This document shows, piece after piece, positions 7,305 to 15,954 of a DNA stretch of 41,204 nucleotides (within the stretch, counting starts at the first letter, position 1; the number at the start of each line of letters is the position of its first letter). The translations under genes were made by a program, and so were the position numbers. This stretch comes from Rhodospirillaceae bacterium UBA6219. GTDB taxonomy: Bacteria; Pseudomonadota; Alphaproteobacteria; Rhodospirillales; Magnetospirillaceae. Where the stretch lies: contig DISD01000035.1 of NCBI GenBank assembly GCA_002435715.1, positions 33,439-74,642 of the forward strand, in the 5' to 3' direction. The notes beneath the pieces were generated by a model. It had not been told where the DNA came from. It was given only the letters and a program-made list of their open reading frames with translations, and made no database searches.

Positions 7305-8462
7305 ATGCCAGCCGCCAATTCCATTTTCGCCGCCTGCGGCACCACCATCTTCGAGACCATGTCGCGCCTGGCCCAAGCCCATGGCGCCGTCAATCTGGGG
7401 CAAGGCTTCCCGGAAGGGCTGGAACCCGAAGCGGTGATCGCCCAGGCAGCGGCGGCAATCCAGGCCGGCCCGCACCAATATCCGTCGATGATGGGCATCC
7501 CGGCGCTGCGCCAAGCGGTGGCAGCCCATGAATGCCGGTTCTGGGGGACCGGGGTGGACGAAACCGAGGTGATGGTCACCTCGGGCGCCACCGAGGCGCT
7601 GGGCGCCTGCTTGTTCGCCCTGATCGAGCCCGGCGACGAGGTGGTGGTGCTGGAACCGCTTTACGATTCCTACCTGCCGATCATCCGTCGCGCCGGCGGC
7701 ATCCCCCGCATCGTGCGGCTTGAAGCCCCCGAATGGTCGCTGCCGCGCCAACAATTGGCCGATGCCTTCGGCCCCAAGACCAAGCTGATGGTGCTGAACA
7801 GCCCGGCCAACCCCTGCGGCAAAGTGTTCGATGCCGACGAATTGGCTTTCATCGCCGATCTGCTGATCCGCCACGATTGCTTCGCCATCTGCGACGAAGT
7901 CTATGAACACCTGACCTATGACGGCCGTCGGCACATTCCACTGATGAGCCTGCCCGGCATGCGCGATCGCTGCGCCAAGGTGGGGTCGGCGGGCAAGATC
8001 TTCTCGTTGACCGGCTGGAAAGTCGGCTGGGTGGTGGCGGCGCCGTCCTTGTTGGCGCCCATCGCCAAGGCGCACCAGTTCCTGACCTTCACCACCGCCC
8101 CCAGCCTGCAAGCGGCTGTCGCCTGGGGGCTGGAGAACTGCACCGATTACATGGCCGGCCTGCCGGCCATCCTGTCGGCGCGCCGCGACCGCTTGGCGAA
8201 GGGACTGCGCGACATCGGCTTCGCCACGCTGCAATGCAGCGGGTCCTATTTCCTGTCGACCGATTTCCGTCCCTTGGGTTTTGCCGGCGACGACCGCGCG
8301 TTTTGCACCCACATCACCGAAAAAGCCGGGGTCGCCGCCATCCCGATCAGCGCCTTCTTCGAAGCCGACGCCCCTGACACCTATGCCCGCTTCTGCTTCG
8401 CCAAAACCGATTCCGCCATCGATGAGGCCCTGATCAGGCTGCGGCGCCATTTTGTCGGTTGA
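7305..8462 (+). CDS. PLP-dependent class I/II aminotransferase (methionine/kynurenine aminotransferase-like)
   Basis: 385 residues, fold-type I aminotransferase. The ATG at 7305 has GGAAAG 7 bases upstream. Visible motifs are NLGQGFPEG near the N-terminus (substrate-carboxylate region), NSPANPCGKVF (the N-P-x-x-P-x-G motif), CDEVYEHLTYDG (Asp that holds the pyridine nitrogen), and SAGKIFSLTGWKVGW with the PLP lysine at residue 231. This motif set is closest to the YbdL/KAT-like subgroup that transaminates methionine or aromatic amino acids; the substrate is not proven. It diverges from glnB. Its last 29 bases overlap, tail to tail, the end of the alpha/beta hydrolase gene on the other strand. 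Confidence 0.9.
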   Translation: MPAANSIFAACGTTIFETMSRLAQAHGAVNLGQGFPEGLEPEAVIAQAAAAIQAGPHQYPSMMGIPALRQAVAAHECRFWGTGVDETEVMVTSGATEALGACLFALIEPGDEVVVLEPLYDSYLPIIRRAGGIPRIVRLEAPEWSLPRQQLADAFGPKTKLMVLNSPANPCGKVFDADELAFIADLLIRHDCFAICDEVYEHLTYDGRRHIPLMSLPGMRDRCAKVGSAGKIFSLTGWKVGWVVAAPSLLAPIAKAHQFLTFTTAPSLQAAVAWGLENCTDYMAGLPAILSARRDRLAKGLRDIGFATLQCSGSYFLSTDFRPLGFAGDDRAFCTHITEKAGVAAIPISAFFEADAPDTYARFCFAKTDSAIDEALIRLRRHFVG

Positions 8463-9231
8463 GCCACTCGGCCACCAATTTGGCGCAGAGCCGCCAATAA
8501 TGGCTGTCGGCCATCAGGCCGTGGGGGGCGCCGGGGATGACCTGCAATTCGGCGCTCCAATGCTGGGCGGTTTCCTGGAAGGCCGAAACCGGTAGGAACA
8601 AATCCTTGTCGCCGCCCAAAACCAGGGTCGGCACCCGCGTCGACGGCGGCCACGGCTTGGGCGGCATCAGCAGTTCAGCCGCCACCCGCGACGATTCCTT
8701 TTGCAGGTGGTCCATCATCCACGCCACATGGGCGGGATCGGTGTGGTCGGAAAACAAGGCGCGGTGCATGACATGCGGCGACACCGAACCCGGCCCCAGG
8801 CTTTGCAGCAAGCCCAATTGGAACAGCACGTCCGAGGCATGGACCATCATGTGCATCGAGGACGAGCCCAAGCCCGAAGGCGGGGTGGACGCCATCAGCA
8901 CCATCCCGGCCACCGCATGGCCGGCGGCGACCACATGCTGGGCCACCAAACCGCCCATGGAATGGCCGATCAGAACCGGAGGCGCCGCCATTTGCTCCAC
9001 CGCCCAGGCCACGTCGGCGATGTAATCGGCCAAAGACGCCCATTCCACCGCGCCCTCCGAACCGCCATGACCACGCAAGGAAACGGCGTGGCAATCCCAG
9101 CCGGCTTCGGCGAAATAGGGCATGAAGTCCTTGGCCCAGATCCAGGCGGCACAATAAGACCCATGGACGAACAGCAAGGGCGGGCGGTTCGAGCCGCCCT
9201 TGCCCGGCAAATGCAGGATTTCCAGTTTCAC
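8434..9231 (-). CDS. Alpha/beta hydrolase
   Basis: 265 residues counted from the GTG at 9231; the TTG at 9234 is equally possible, with GGGG 5-8 bases upstream. The fold shows an LLFVHGSYC oxyanion-hole region, the nucleophile elbow GHSMGG (Ser), a late Asp in GGDKDLFLP, and a His in GAPHGLM, giving a complete Ser-Asp-His triad. No signal peptide is seen, so it is probably cytoplasmic. The substrate is unknown; esterase or lipase-like is the safest statement. It lies 34 bases downstream of phoX on the same strand and may be cotranscribed with it. The 3' end overlaps the convergent aminotransferase gene by 29 bases. Confidence 0.87.
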   Translation of the reverse strand: MKLEILHLPGKGGSNRPPLLFVHGSYCAAWIWAKDFMPYFAEAGWDCHAVSLRGHGGSEGAVEWASLADYIADVAWAVEQMAAPPVLIGHSMGGLVAQHVVAAGHAVAGMVLMASTPPSGLGSSSMHMMVHASDVLFQLGLLQSLGPGSVSPHVMHRALFSDHTDPAHVAWMMDHLQKESSRVAAELLMPPKPWPPSTRVPTLVLGGDKDLFLPVSAFQETAQHWSAELQVIPGAPHGLMADSHYWRLCAKLVAEWLNRQNGAAA

Positions 9232-9265
9232 CAATGATACCCCGGTTGCTTTTCGCCCATCATGC

Positions 9266-11182
9266 CTAGCCGCCGATCGCCCCGCCATCCTTTTTGGTGA
9301 TGGCCACCACCGACGGACGCGGCGGCATGCCCGGTTGGAAATCGGGGAAGCGGGTCGACGGCGCGTCGAAGGTCGATCCCTTGTCCTCGCCCGGATGCTG
9401 GACGGCGACGAACAGGGTCTTGCCATCGGGGGTGAACATCGGCCCGCACATCTCGGCCCCGCGCGGACAGGCATAGAAGAAGCGCGGCAAGGCACGCAGC
9501 GGCCCTTCGGTCTGCATGGCGTACATGCCGTCGGGGATGTTGTTCTTGGCCTGGGACGAGCCCTGGTCGGTGGAAATCCACAACCGGCCCTGGGGATCGA
9601 AGGCCAAATTGTCCGGACACGACAGCCAACCGGCATCCGACGTCTGGGGATGGTAATGCCCCTGGCCCTTGGGGCCGGCCAGCAGGAACACGTTCCAGCG
9701 ATATTCCAAAGCCGTGTGGTCGACGGCACCGTCGATGGTGGGCGGCACCATCTCGATGACGTGACCGTGTTCGTTGTTGGGACGCGGATTGGCCGCATCC
9801 AACTGGTCGGCACTGCGCTTGGTGTTGTTGGTGCACATCATATAGACCTTGCCGGTGACCGGATTGGTCTCGACGTCTTCGGGGCGGTCCATGGGGGTGG
9901 CCCCCATCAGGTCGGCGGCGCGCCGCGCCTCGATCACCACGTCGGCTTGGGAATGAAAGCCGTTGGCCGCATTCAGCAAGCTATTGCCGAAGATCAGCGG
10001 CAACCAGGTCAGCCGCCCGTCGTCGTGGAACTTGGCCACGTACAAAATGCCGTCATCCAGCAGGCCCAGATTGGCCTGACGGTCGGTCTTGTCGATCTTG
10101 CCGGTGGTGACGAAGCGGTACAGATATTCGAAGCGTTCGTCGTCGCCGGTATAGACGGTGACCCGACCATTGGAATTGACCACCACATTGGCGGCTTCGT
10201 GCTTGAAACGACCCAAGGCCGTGCGCTTGACCGGCCGAGAACGCGGGTCGTGGGGATCGACTTCCACCAACCAGCCGAAGCGGTTGGGTTCGTTCGGTTC
10301 CTTGGCCACGTCGAAGCGGTCGAAATGCTTGCCCCAGGAATATGCCGGCTTGCCCGCGATCCCCAGGCGCTTGTAATTGCCCGCTTCGGCGCCCGTGGTG
10401 GTGCCGGCGAAATATTGGTGGAAGTTCTCTTCCGCCGTCAGCACCGTGCCCCACGGCGTCAGGCCGCCGGCGCAATTGTTCAAGGTGCCCTTGAGCGCCC
10501 GGCCGCCGGGATCGGCCTTGGTCTTCAGGCGGTCATGGCCGGCCGCCGGCCCCGACACCGCCATGTCGGTGTCCAACGTAATGCGCCGGGCATAACGCGA
10601 ATTGTCCACCACCTGCCAGTGCCCCTTGGTCTTCTTCACCTCGATGACCGACAGACCATGGGCGGCCAGCTCGATTTCCGCCTGGTCGCGGCTGACCTTG
10701 GTGGCGCTGTCCTTTTCGGTCAGGCCGGGGAACATCAGCCAGGGATCGGTGTATTCATGGTTGACCACCAACAGGCCGTGATCGGAATTCGTCGATCCCA
10801 AAGGCAACGGGCAATAGCCGATATGGTCGTTGTTATAGCCGAATTGCCGGCTTTGGGCGGCGGCGCTTTGTTTCTTCGGCTCAAAGGCCGGCGCGTCGGC
10901 CAGCACCTTGTCGCCCCAGCGGATCAGCACCTGGGCGTCATAGCCCGCCGCCACCTGATGGTTTTCGGCGATGCTGTGCGGCGCCTCGGCGAAGGTCAGT
11001 CCATCACCCTGCATGCCCGCCGGCTTGGCGGAAGCGGGCAGCGAAACTTCACGGACCAGAGCCGCCGCGGCCAAGCCCCCCAAAACGGCGCGACGCGACA
11101 ACGCGGTGTTGAGGATGGCGGAAAAGCTGGGCTGGGTCGAAGTGTTGACGCCAATATCTTCGGGATCGATGTCGTGATGCAT
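9266..11182 (-). CDS. phoX: PhoX family alkaline phosphatase, Tat-exported
   Basis: 638 residues from the ATG at 11182 (GGA 9 bases upstream). The N-terminus carries a twin-arginine signal, SRRAVLGGLAAAAL near residues 30-43, so the protein should fold in the cytoplasm and be exported by Tat. Family blocks (DUF839/PhoX) include VVNHEYTDPWLM, GGLTPWGTVLTAEENFHQY, ETNPVTGKVYMMCTNN, RLWISTDQGSS, and the CGPMFTPDGKTLFVAVQHPG block. PhoX enzymes use iron and calcium and release phosphate from phosphoesters in the periplasm under phosphate starvation. A possible Pho box and -10 element lie just upstream. The alpha/beta hydrolase follows 34 bases later. Metal content and regulation are inferred from the family. 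Confidence 0.92.
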   Translation of the reverse strand: MHHDIDPEDIGVNTSTQPSFSAILNTALSRRAVLGGLAAAALVREVSLPASAKPAGMQGDGLTFAEAPHSIAENHQVAAGYDAQVLIRWGDKVLADAPAFEPKKQSAAAQSRQFGYNNDHIGYCPLPLGSTNSDHGLLVVNHEYTDPWLMFPGLTEKDSATKVSRDQAEIELAAHGLSVIEVKKTKGHWQVVDNSRYARRITLDTDMAVSGPAAGHDRLKTKADPGGRALKGTLNNCAGGLTPWGTVLTAEENFHQYFAGTTTGAEAGNYKRLGIAGKPAYSWGKHFDRFDVAKEPNEPNRFGWLVEVDPHDPRSRPVKRTALGRFKHEAANVVVNSNGRVTVYTGDDERFEYLYRFVTTGKIDKTDRQANLGLLDDGILYVAKFHDDGRLTWLPLIFGNSLLNAANGFHSQADVVIEARRAADLMGATPMDRPEDVETNPVTGKVYMMCTNNTKRSADQLDAANPRPNNEHGHVIEMVPPTIDGAVDHTALEYRWNVFLLAGPKGQGHYHPQTSDAGWLSCPDNLAFDPQGRLWISTDQGSSQAKNNIPDGMYAMQTEGPLRALPRFFYACPRGAEMCGPMFTPDGKTLFVAVQHPGEDKGSTFDAPSTRFPDFQPGMPPRPSVVAITKKDGGAIGG

Positions 11183-11215
11183 GACCAATTTTCCGCTTTG
11201 GGGAAGTTTGGCCGC

Positions 11216-11260
11216 ATTCTAAACAAGCAGTTGATCACCAGCGTGAAACTTGCGTGACGG
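11216..11260 (-). promoter_or_regulatory. Candidate Pho box and -10 element of phoX
   Basis: On the minus strand CCGTCAC (11254-11260) and GTTTCAC (11243-11249) form imperfect direct repeats with an 11-base period, resembling the PhoB site CTGTCAC-N4-CTGTCAC (6/7 and 5/7 matches). A good -10 (TAGAAT, 11216-11221) follows, and the start codon is about 34 bases further on. The repeats end where a -35 would lie, as expected for a PhoB-activated promoter. This is suggestive, not certain. Confidence 0.4.
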
Positions 11261-11326
11261 CAAAGTCGCGAAATTCGCCCCTTGACGACGCCCCCCAGCT
11301 TTGGGTACACATGCGGCCTTCCCGGT

Positions 11327-11404
11327 GGCGGGTGTAGCTCAGTCGGTTAGAGCGCCAGGTTGTGGTCCTGGATGTCGTCGGTTCGAATCCGATCACTCGC
11401 CCCA
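11327..11404 (+). tRNA. tRNA-His (anticodon GTG)
   Basis: The acceptor stem GCGGGTG pairs with CACTCGC (one G-U). The anticodon arm CCAGG-TTGTGGT-CCTGG gives GTG. The T arm has GGTTCGAATCC. The extra 5' G (G-1, 11327) is encoded opposite C73 (11401), and CCA is encoded (11402-11404). G-1:C73 is the usual bacterial HisRS identity pair; several alphaproteobacterial orders have lost it, so its presence fits a Rhodospirillales-type lineage. Confidence 0.97.
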
Positions 11405-11413
11405 CTCCCCCTT

Positions 11414-12106
11414 CTATATTTTATCCAGCCAATCCGGCAGCAATTCCATCCCGTCCAGCCGTGCATAGCGGGGATGGTCCAAGGGCGGCTCGGCCGCTTC
11501 GTGGGCCCAGACCGGCCCGGCATAGGGGATGTGGACCGCCCAAGCCCCGGCCGCCAGCGCCGGCAGGATGTCGGAACGCACCGAATTGCCCACCATGACG
11601 CATTGACCTTCGCCCACGCCATGCTGGGCGAACAGCCGCCGATACAGGGCCTCGTCCTTTTCGCTGACCACTTCCACCGCGTCGAACAGATCGGCCAGTC
11701 CGGATCGCGCCAGCTTGGCTTCCTGGTCCAGCAGATCGCCCTTGGTGATGACGATGATCTTGTGGCCGGCCCGTTTGACCGCCGCCACCGCCTCGGCGAC
11801 GCCGTCCAACAGATGAACCGGGTGGGCCAGCATGTGCTTGGCCCGTTCGATCAGTTCGGCGATCACGGCGGTGGGCACCGTGCCCCCCGACACCTCGATG
11901 GCGGTTTCGATCATCGACAGGGCGAACCCTTTGATGCCATAGCCGAACAACGCCAGATTGGCGATCTCGGTGCGATACAGCCGCTCGGCCAGTTGCTGGG
12001 GCGGGCAATAGGGCTCCAGCAAGGTCTTGAAGCGGTCCTGGGTGGCCCAGAACAAGGGTTCGTTGTGCCACAGCGTGTCGTCGCCGTCGAAGGCCACCAA
12101 CGTCAC
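11414..12106 (-). CDS. HAD superfamily hydrolase
   Basis: 230 residues. Motif I is FDGDDTLW (nucleophile Asp and acid Asp) at residues 6-13. A motif II/III region is visible as VITKGDLLDQE, and the C-terminal MVGNSVRSDILPA supplies motif IV residues, so it is a complete HAD phosphatase-like enzyme. The GTG start at 12106 overlaps the stop of the CobC-like gene as GTGA, which implies translational coupling. The coupling hints at work on a phosphorylated intermediate near CobC's threonine phosphate, but that is only an inference; the substrate is not recognised. It ends ten bases before tRNA-His on the opposite strand, with no clear terminator. Confidence 0.85.
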   Translation of the reverse strand: MTLVAFDGDDTLWHNEPLFWATQDRFKTLLEPYCPPQQLAERLYRTEIANLALFGYGIKGFALSMIETAIEVSGGTVPTAVIAELIERAKHMLAHPVHLLDGVAEAVAAVKRAGHKIIVITKGDLLDQEAKLARSGLADLFDAVEVVSEKDEALYRRLFAQHGVGEGQCVMVGNSVRSDILPALAAGAWAVHIPYAGPVWAHEAAEPPLDHPRYARLDGMELLPDWLDKI

Positions 12107-13086
12107 GACAGCGCGTCCCGCAAGCGATGCAAGGCGGCTTCGCCGCCGGGCAGGCCGAAACGCAGCCAGTCGGGACGCTGGGCGAAGGCGCGGACCAGGA
12201 TCCCGGCACGGCCCAAACGGTCATACACCCCCGCTGCGTCGGGGTGTTCCACCAGCCGGAACAGATCGGTGCCGCCGACCGCGTGCAGCCCGGCGGTGGT
12301 CAGCACCGTGTCCAGACGCTGGGCGGCATTGGCCAGATGGGCGCGGGTGGCCTCGGCCCACACCCGGTCGGCCAAGGCGGCGCGCCCCACCACCAAGGCG
12401 GGACCGGAAACCGGCCACGGCCCCCATTGCGCCGCCATCTGCGCCACCAGATCGGGCTGGGCCAGACAGAACCCCAAACGCAAACCGGCCAGACCATAGA
12501 ACTTGCCGAACGAGCGCAGCACCACCAACCCCGGACGCAGGTGAGCGGACACCGACAGCTTGGGCGCCACCTCGCCGAAGGCTTCGTCCACCACCACCAG
12601 CGGAAAGCTCTCGCACAGCGCCAGCACCCTCTCCGGATCATGGCTGCGACCGTCCGGGTTGTTGGGATTGACCAGAACCAGCACCTCGGCCCCGGCGGCA
12701 TCGGCGGGAACCCCCACTTCGGCCACCGCATGGCCAGCCGCCTTCCAGGCCAGGGCATGCTCGCCATAGGTGGGCGACACCACCGCCACCTTGCGCGGGC
12801 TGAAACAGCGCGCCAAAGCGGTGATCAAAGACGACGATCCCGGCCCGGCGAAAACGTTTTCCGCCATGCAGCCATAGGATTCGGCGGCGGCGCGACGCAA
12901 CCCGTCCTGTTCCGCCAACCCTGGCAGGCGGTGCCAGGATTCGGCCGGGACATGGCCCACCGCATAGGGCCAGGGATTGATGCCGGTGGACAAATCCAGC
13001 CAGCCCTGGGCCGGCTTGCCCCAACGGGCTTCGGCGGCGACCAGGTCGCCGCCATGCTGCGGCAGGGATAGGGGCAGATCGTTCAT
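12103..13086 (-). CDS. cobC: Threonine-phosphate decarboxylase-like PLP enzyme (CobC/CobD)
   Basis: 327 residues from the ATG at 13086, which overlaps the upstream CoA-transferase stop as ATGA; an ATG two codons earlier (13092) is also possible. It is a fold-type I PLP enzyme of the histidinol-phosphate aminotransferase-like group. Visible are the N-terminal HGGD and LDLSTGINPWPY blocks characteristic of CobC, NPNNPDGR, VVDEAFGE, and the PLP lysine in SFGKFYG (Lys195). CobC decarboxylates L-threonine-O-3-phosphate to aminopropanol phosphate, which links the nucleotide loop in adenosylcobalamin. CobD (CbiB), its usual neighbour, is not in the window; a CaiB protein lies upstream and a HAD hydrolase downstream. 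The assignment is good, but a related aminotransferase role cannot be excluded. Confidence 0.85.
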   Translation of the reverse strand: MNDLPLSLPQHGGDLVAAEARWGKPAQGWLDLSTGINPWPYAVGHVPAESWHRLPGLAEQDGLRRAAAESYGCMAENVFAGPGSSSLITALARCFSPRKVAVVSPTYGEHALAWKAAGHAVAEVGVPADAAGAEVLVLVNPNNPDGRSHDPERVLALCESFPLVVVDEAFGEVAPKLSVSAHLRPGLVVLRSFGKFYGLAGLRLGFCLAQPDLVAQMAAQWGPWPVSGPALVVGRAALADRVWAEATRAHLANAAQRLDTVLTTAGLHAVGGTDLFRLVEHPDAAGVYDRLGRAGILVRAFAQRPDWLRFGLPGGEAALHRLRDALS

Positions 13087-14195
13087 CGCCATTTGTCCAA
13101 CACCACTTGGGCCGCGACTTCCACCAACGGCACACGGGCCGACGGCCCCACCCCATCGACGAAAATGGGCAACAGAACCTCGACCACGTCGTCGGCATCG
13201 CCGCCCACCCGGACCACGCCGCGGGCCTGCCATTGCGGATGATCGGGCGCCTCGGCCGGTTCCAGCACCGGCTCGAAACAGCAATCCACCGGACACAATA
13301 GCGCCGCCCATTGGTCGCGGTCCTTGCTCAGGAACAAGGCTTCCAACTCGGCGATCAAATCATTCTGCGGCATGGGCTCGAACTGACGATAAATCCACTC
13401 TTCATGGCCGACCGCGTGACAGAAGGTGCGCCAGAACTTTTCCTCGATGGCGCCCAAGGCGACGAACCGGGAATCGGCGGTGCGATACAGACGGTAAAAG
13501 GCGGCCCCGCCATTGATGAGGTCTTGTTCGCGCCGCAAGTCGTGGCCGCGATGAACCGAAGACAAGATACCGCCCATCCACGACAGCGCCGCTTCCGACA
13601 GGCTGATATCGAGGCGCGCCCCCTGGCCGGTGCGTTCCCGGCGCAAAAGCGCGGCCAGCACCGCCTGCACCGCCAGCATGGCCCCGGCATGGTCGGCCAA
13701 GGGCGGGAAGGTCATCACCGGACGCGATTCGATACCGCTGGCCGCCAGACCGCCGGTCAGCGCCACATAGGTCAGGTCGTGACCGGCCACCGGGGCGTGC
13801 GGCCCGGTCTGGCCATAACCCGACACCGAACAATGGACCAGACGCGGGTTCAGGCGGTTCAATTCTTCAGCCCCGAACCCCAGCCGGTCCAGCACGCCGG
13901 GGCGGTAGGCTTCCACCAGCACGTCGGCCTTGGCCAGCATGGCGGCCAGCGCCGCCTTGCCGTCGGGGGTTTTCAAATCCAGCCGCACCACCTGCTTGTT
14001 GCGGTTGGCCAGCTTATAGAAATAAGTGGTGCCGTCGGCATCGGGTTCACCCATCGTCCGCATGGGGTCGCCCACCGGCGGTTCGACCTTGACCACTTCC
14101 GCCCCCATGTCGGACAGCCATTGGGTGGCGAAGGGGCCGGGAATGTACTGGCTGAGATCAAGGACACGGATACCGGCAAGGCATTGGGCAAGCAT
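13083..14195 (-). CDS. CaiB/BaiF family CoA-transferase
   Basis: 370 residues; the ATG at 14195 has a strong GGAGG 6 bases upstream. Family III CoA-transferase features are VLDLSQYIPGPFATQWLSDM at the start, GAEVVKVEPPVGDPMR (CoA-binding strand), NRNKQVVRLDL, VLVEAYRPGVLDRLGFG, SGYGQTGP, and the Asp in PLADHAGAM that acts as the acyl carrier in this family. AMACR-type racemases share this fold, so it could be an alpha-methylacyl-CoA racemase; the short length (370) suits that group. It heads a run with CobC and the HAD hydrolase. An enoyl-CoA hydratase lies upstream, suggesting branched-chain or fatty acyl-CoA metabolism. The substrate is unknown. Confidence 0.88.
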   Translation of the reverse strand: MLAQCLAGIRVLDLSQYIPGPFATQWLSDMGAEVVKVEPPVGDPMRTMGEPDADGTTYFYKLANRNKQVVRLDLKTPDGKAALAAMLAKADVLVEAYRPGVLDRLGFGAEELNRLNPRLVHCSVSGYGQTGPHAPVAGHDLTYVALTGGLAASGIESRPVMTFPPLADHAGAMLAVQAVLAALLRRERTGQGARLDISLSEAALSWMGGILSSVHRGHDLRREQDLINGGAAFYRLYRTADSRFVALGAIEEKFWRTFCHAVGHEEWIYRQFEPMPQNDLIAELEALFLSKDRDQWAALLCPVDCCFEPVLEPAEAPDHPQWQARGVVRVGGDADDVVEVLLPIFVDGVGPSARVPLVEVAAQVVLDKWR

Positions 14196-14252
14196 GGGAA
14201 ACCTCCGTCTGGGTCCCCAGGGAAGCAGGCCGGTCGGTTCCGGTCAAGTCCG

Positions 14253-15035
14253 TCAAAGGCCCCAGCCGGGCTTTCGCTTTTCCAAAAACGCCGCCATGCC
14301 CTCGGCGCATTCGTCGCCGATGCGTTGTTCGGCGAAGCGATGGGCGATCAGCCGCATCAAATCAGGGCCATGTTCGGCTTCGGACACCAGGCGGATGGCT
14401 TCCTTGGACCCGGCTTGCGCCTTGGGGGCGCCCTTCAGGCAGTTTTCCACCATGCGGTCGCGGGCCTCGGCCAGCTTGTCGGCGGCCACCACGGCGTGGA
14501 CCAAGCCCAGGCGAAAGGCTTCGCGGGCATCGAAGCGTTCCGCCGACAGCCAATAGCGTCGGCTGGCCCGCGCCCCCATGGCCGCCACCACTTGCGGGCC
14601 GATGATGGTGGGTTCCAGGCCCAAGCGCACTTCGGTCAGGGCAAAGCTGGAGTCTTCGCTGGCCAGCACGATGTCGCAGGCGGCCAACAAACCGACGCCG
14701 CCCCCCAGGGCGGCGCCGTTGACGCAGGCGATGACCGGTTTGGAACAACGGTCGATAGAATCCATCAACACGGCGATCATCATGGCGTCGCGCTGATTGT
14801 CTTCACGGGGCGCTGCAATGGAACGCCGCACCCAAGCCACGTCCAGACCGGCACAGAAGGTCTTTCCTTCGGCTTCCAGAACCACCACGCGCACCGCTTC
14901 GGCAACGCCCAGCTTCTGAAACGCTTGGGTCAGGTTCACCACCAAGGCTTCGTCCAAGGCGTTGTGAACCTGGGGACGGGTCAGCGTCAACGTCGCCACC
15001 GCGCCCTCGACCCTCACCAACAGACCGTTTTCCAT
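14253..15035 (-). CDS. Enoyl-CoA hydratase/isomerase family protein (methylglutaconyl-CoA hydratase-like)
   Basis: 260 residues of crotonase fold. The ATG at 15035 has GGGGAG 7 bases upstream. The oxyanion-hole residues lie in KTFCAGLDV and in the GAALGGGVGLLAACDI block. The TEVRLGLEPTIIGP block supplies the catalytic Glu. RYWLSAERFDAREAFRLGLV closely resembles LiuC/methylglutaconyl-CoA hydratases of leucine breakdown, but other liu genes are not in the window. It lies 57 bases upstream of the CaiB-type transferase on the same strand, so acyl-CoA metabolism is a fair guess for the pair. The reaction is hydration of a 2,3-double bond of an acyl-CoA; substrate specificity is inferred. Confidence 0.88.
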   Translation of the reverse strand: MENGLLVRVEGAVATLTLTRPQVHNALDEALVVNLTQAFQKLGVAEAVRVVVLEAEGKTFCAGLDVAWVRRSIAAPREDNQRDAMMIAVLMDSIDRCSKPVIACVNGAALGGGVGLLAACDIVLASEDSSFALTEVRLGLEPTIIGPQVVAAMGARASRRYWLSAERFDAREAFRLGLVHAVVAADKLAEARDRMVENCLKGAPKAQAGSKEAIRLVSEAEHGPDLMRLIAHRFAEQRIGDECAEGMAAFLEKRKPGWGL

Positions 15036-15103
15036 GGACAAGCTCCCCCTGATCGGCGTTCACCCCATACCCGCCGACACAATGCGCCCGCCTGGGAAAA
15101 AAG

Positions 15104-15880
15104 TCACTCGACCAGATCGCGATAGGCATGCCAACTGGCATGACCGATCAACGGCAGCGTCACCAACAGGCCGACGAAGAACAGCGCCATGCCGAACAAG
15201 GTGAAAAAGCTGATCAGCCCCCCCCACAGCGCCATGGCCCGCCAATTCTTCCGCACCGCCTCGACACTGGTCAGCATGGCGGTCATGGCGTCGCAATCCC
15301 TGCGATCCAACAGCATGGGAATGGCGATGGCGGTCATGGCGAAGACACCGGCAGCCATGACGCCGCCGCTGATCAGACCGACCAACAGGAACGACAAGCT
15401 TTGCGGCGACAGCAAGATGGTGTCGATCAGATGATCGAGCGACGGCGGCGCCGAACCGAAGAACAGCATGAATTCCAGCATGGCCAGACGCACCCAGGCC
15501 AAAAAGGCGATCAGCAGAAAGGCGCCGACCAAGGCGATCTGGGTGGGATTGCGGCGCATGGCGGTGAAGGCGTCGGCGAAGCTGGCCTGGATGCCGTCAT
15601 CCTGGCGCCGGCTGGTTTCGTAAAGGCCGACCGCCGCCACCGGCCCCAGCAGGGCGAAACCGAAAGCCAAGGGCAGGATCAGATAGCCCAGCCCCACTTC
15701 GTCCAGGCCGAAGAACAAGCCCAGACCGACAGCGGTGAACAACCCGCCATAGAAATAGCTGATCCCCGGATTGGCGCACATGTCCTGCCAACCGGCCGAC
15801 AGCCAATCCCAAGGGTGATTAAGGGTGATGTCGCGAATATGGGCCGAACTCTCGGCGCCGGAATGGGTGACGGTTCGCAT
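15104..15880 (-). CDS. DUF2189 family integral membrane protein
   Basis: 258 residues; the ATG at 15880 has GGGAGG 7 bases upstream. After a short hydrophilic N-terminus and the family block LNHPWDWLSAGWQDM it has about six hydrophobic segments in pairs: GLFTAVGLGLFFGL, LILPLAFGFALLGPVAAVGL, LVGAFLLIAFLAWV, SFLLVGLISGGVMAAGVFAM, and WGGLISFFTLFGMALFFVG running into LLVTLPLIGHASW. This pattern is DUF2189, an inner-membrane family of unknown function. No catalytic residues are recognisable. It has no coupled neighbour; 68 bases separate it from the enoyl-CoA hydratase downstream. Confidence 0.82.
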   Translation of the reverse strand: MRTVTHSGAESSAHIRDITLNHPWDWLSAGWQDMCANPGISYFYGGLFTAVGLGLFFGLDEVGLGYLILPLAFGFALLGPVAAVGLYETSRRQDDGIQASFADAFTAMRRNPTQIALVGAFLLIAFLAWVRLAMLEFMLFFGSAPPSLDHLIDTILLSPQSLSFLLVGLISGGVMAAGVFAMTAIAIPMLLDRRDCDAMTAMLTSVEAVRKNWRAMALWGGLISFFTLFGMALFFVGLLVTLPLIGHASWHAYRDLVE

Positions 15881-15954
15881 GTCCTGTCCTCCCTAGGTGG
15901 AACAACACCTCAGGTCCTGGACATGGGAAGCCATAAAGCTGAGTTAAAGAGGCA

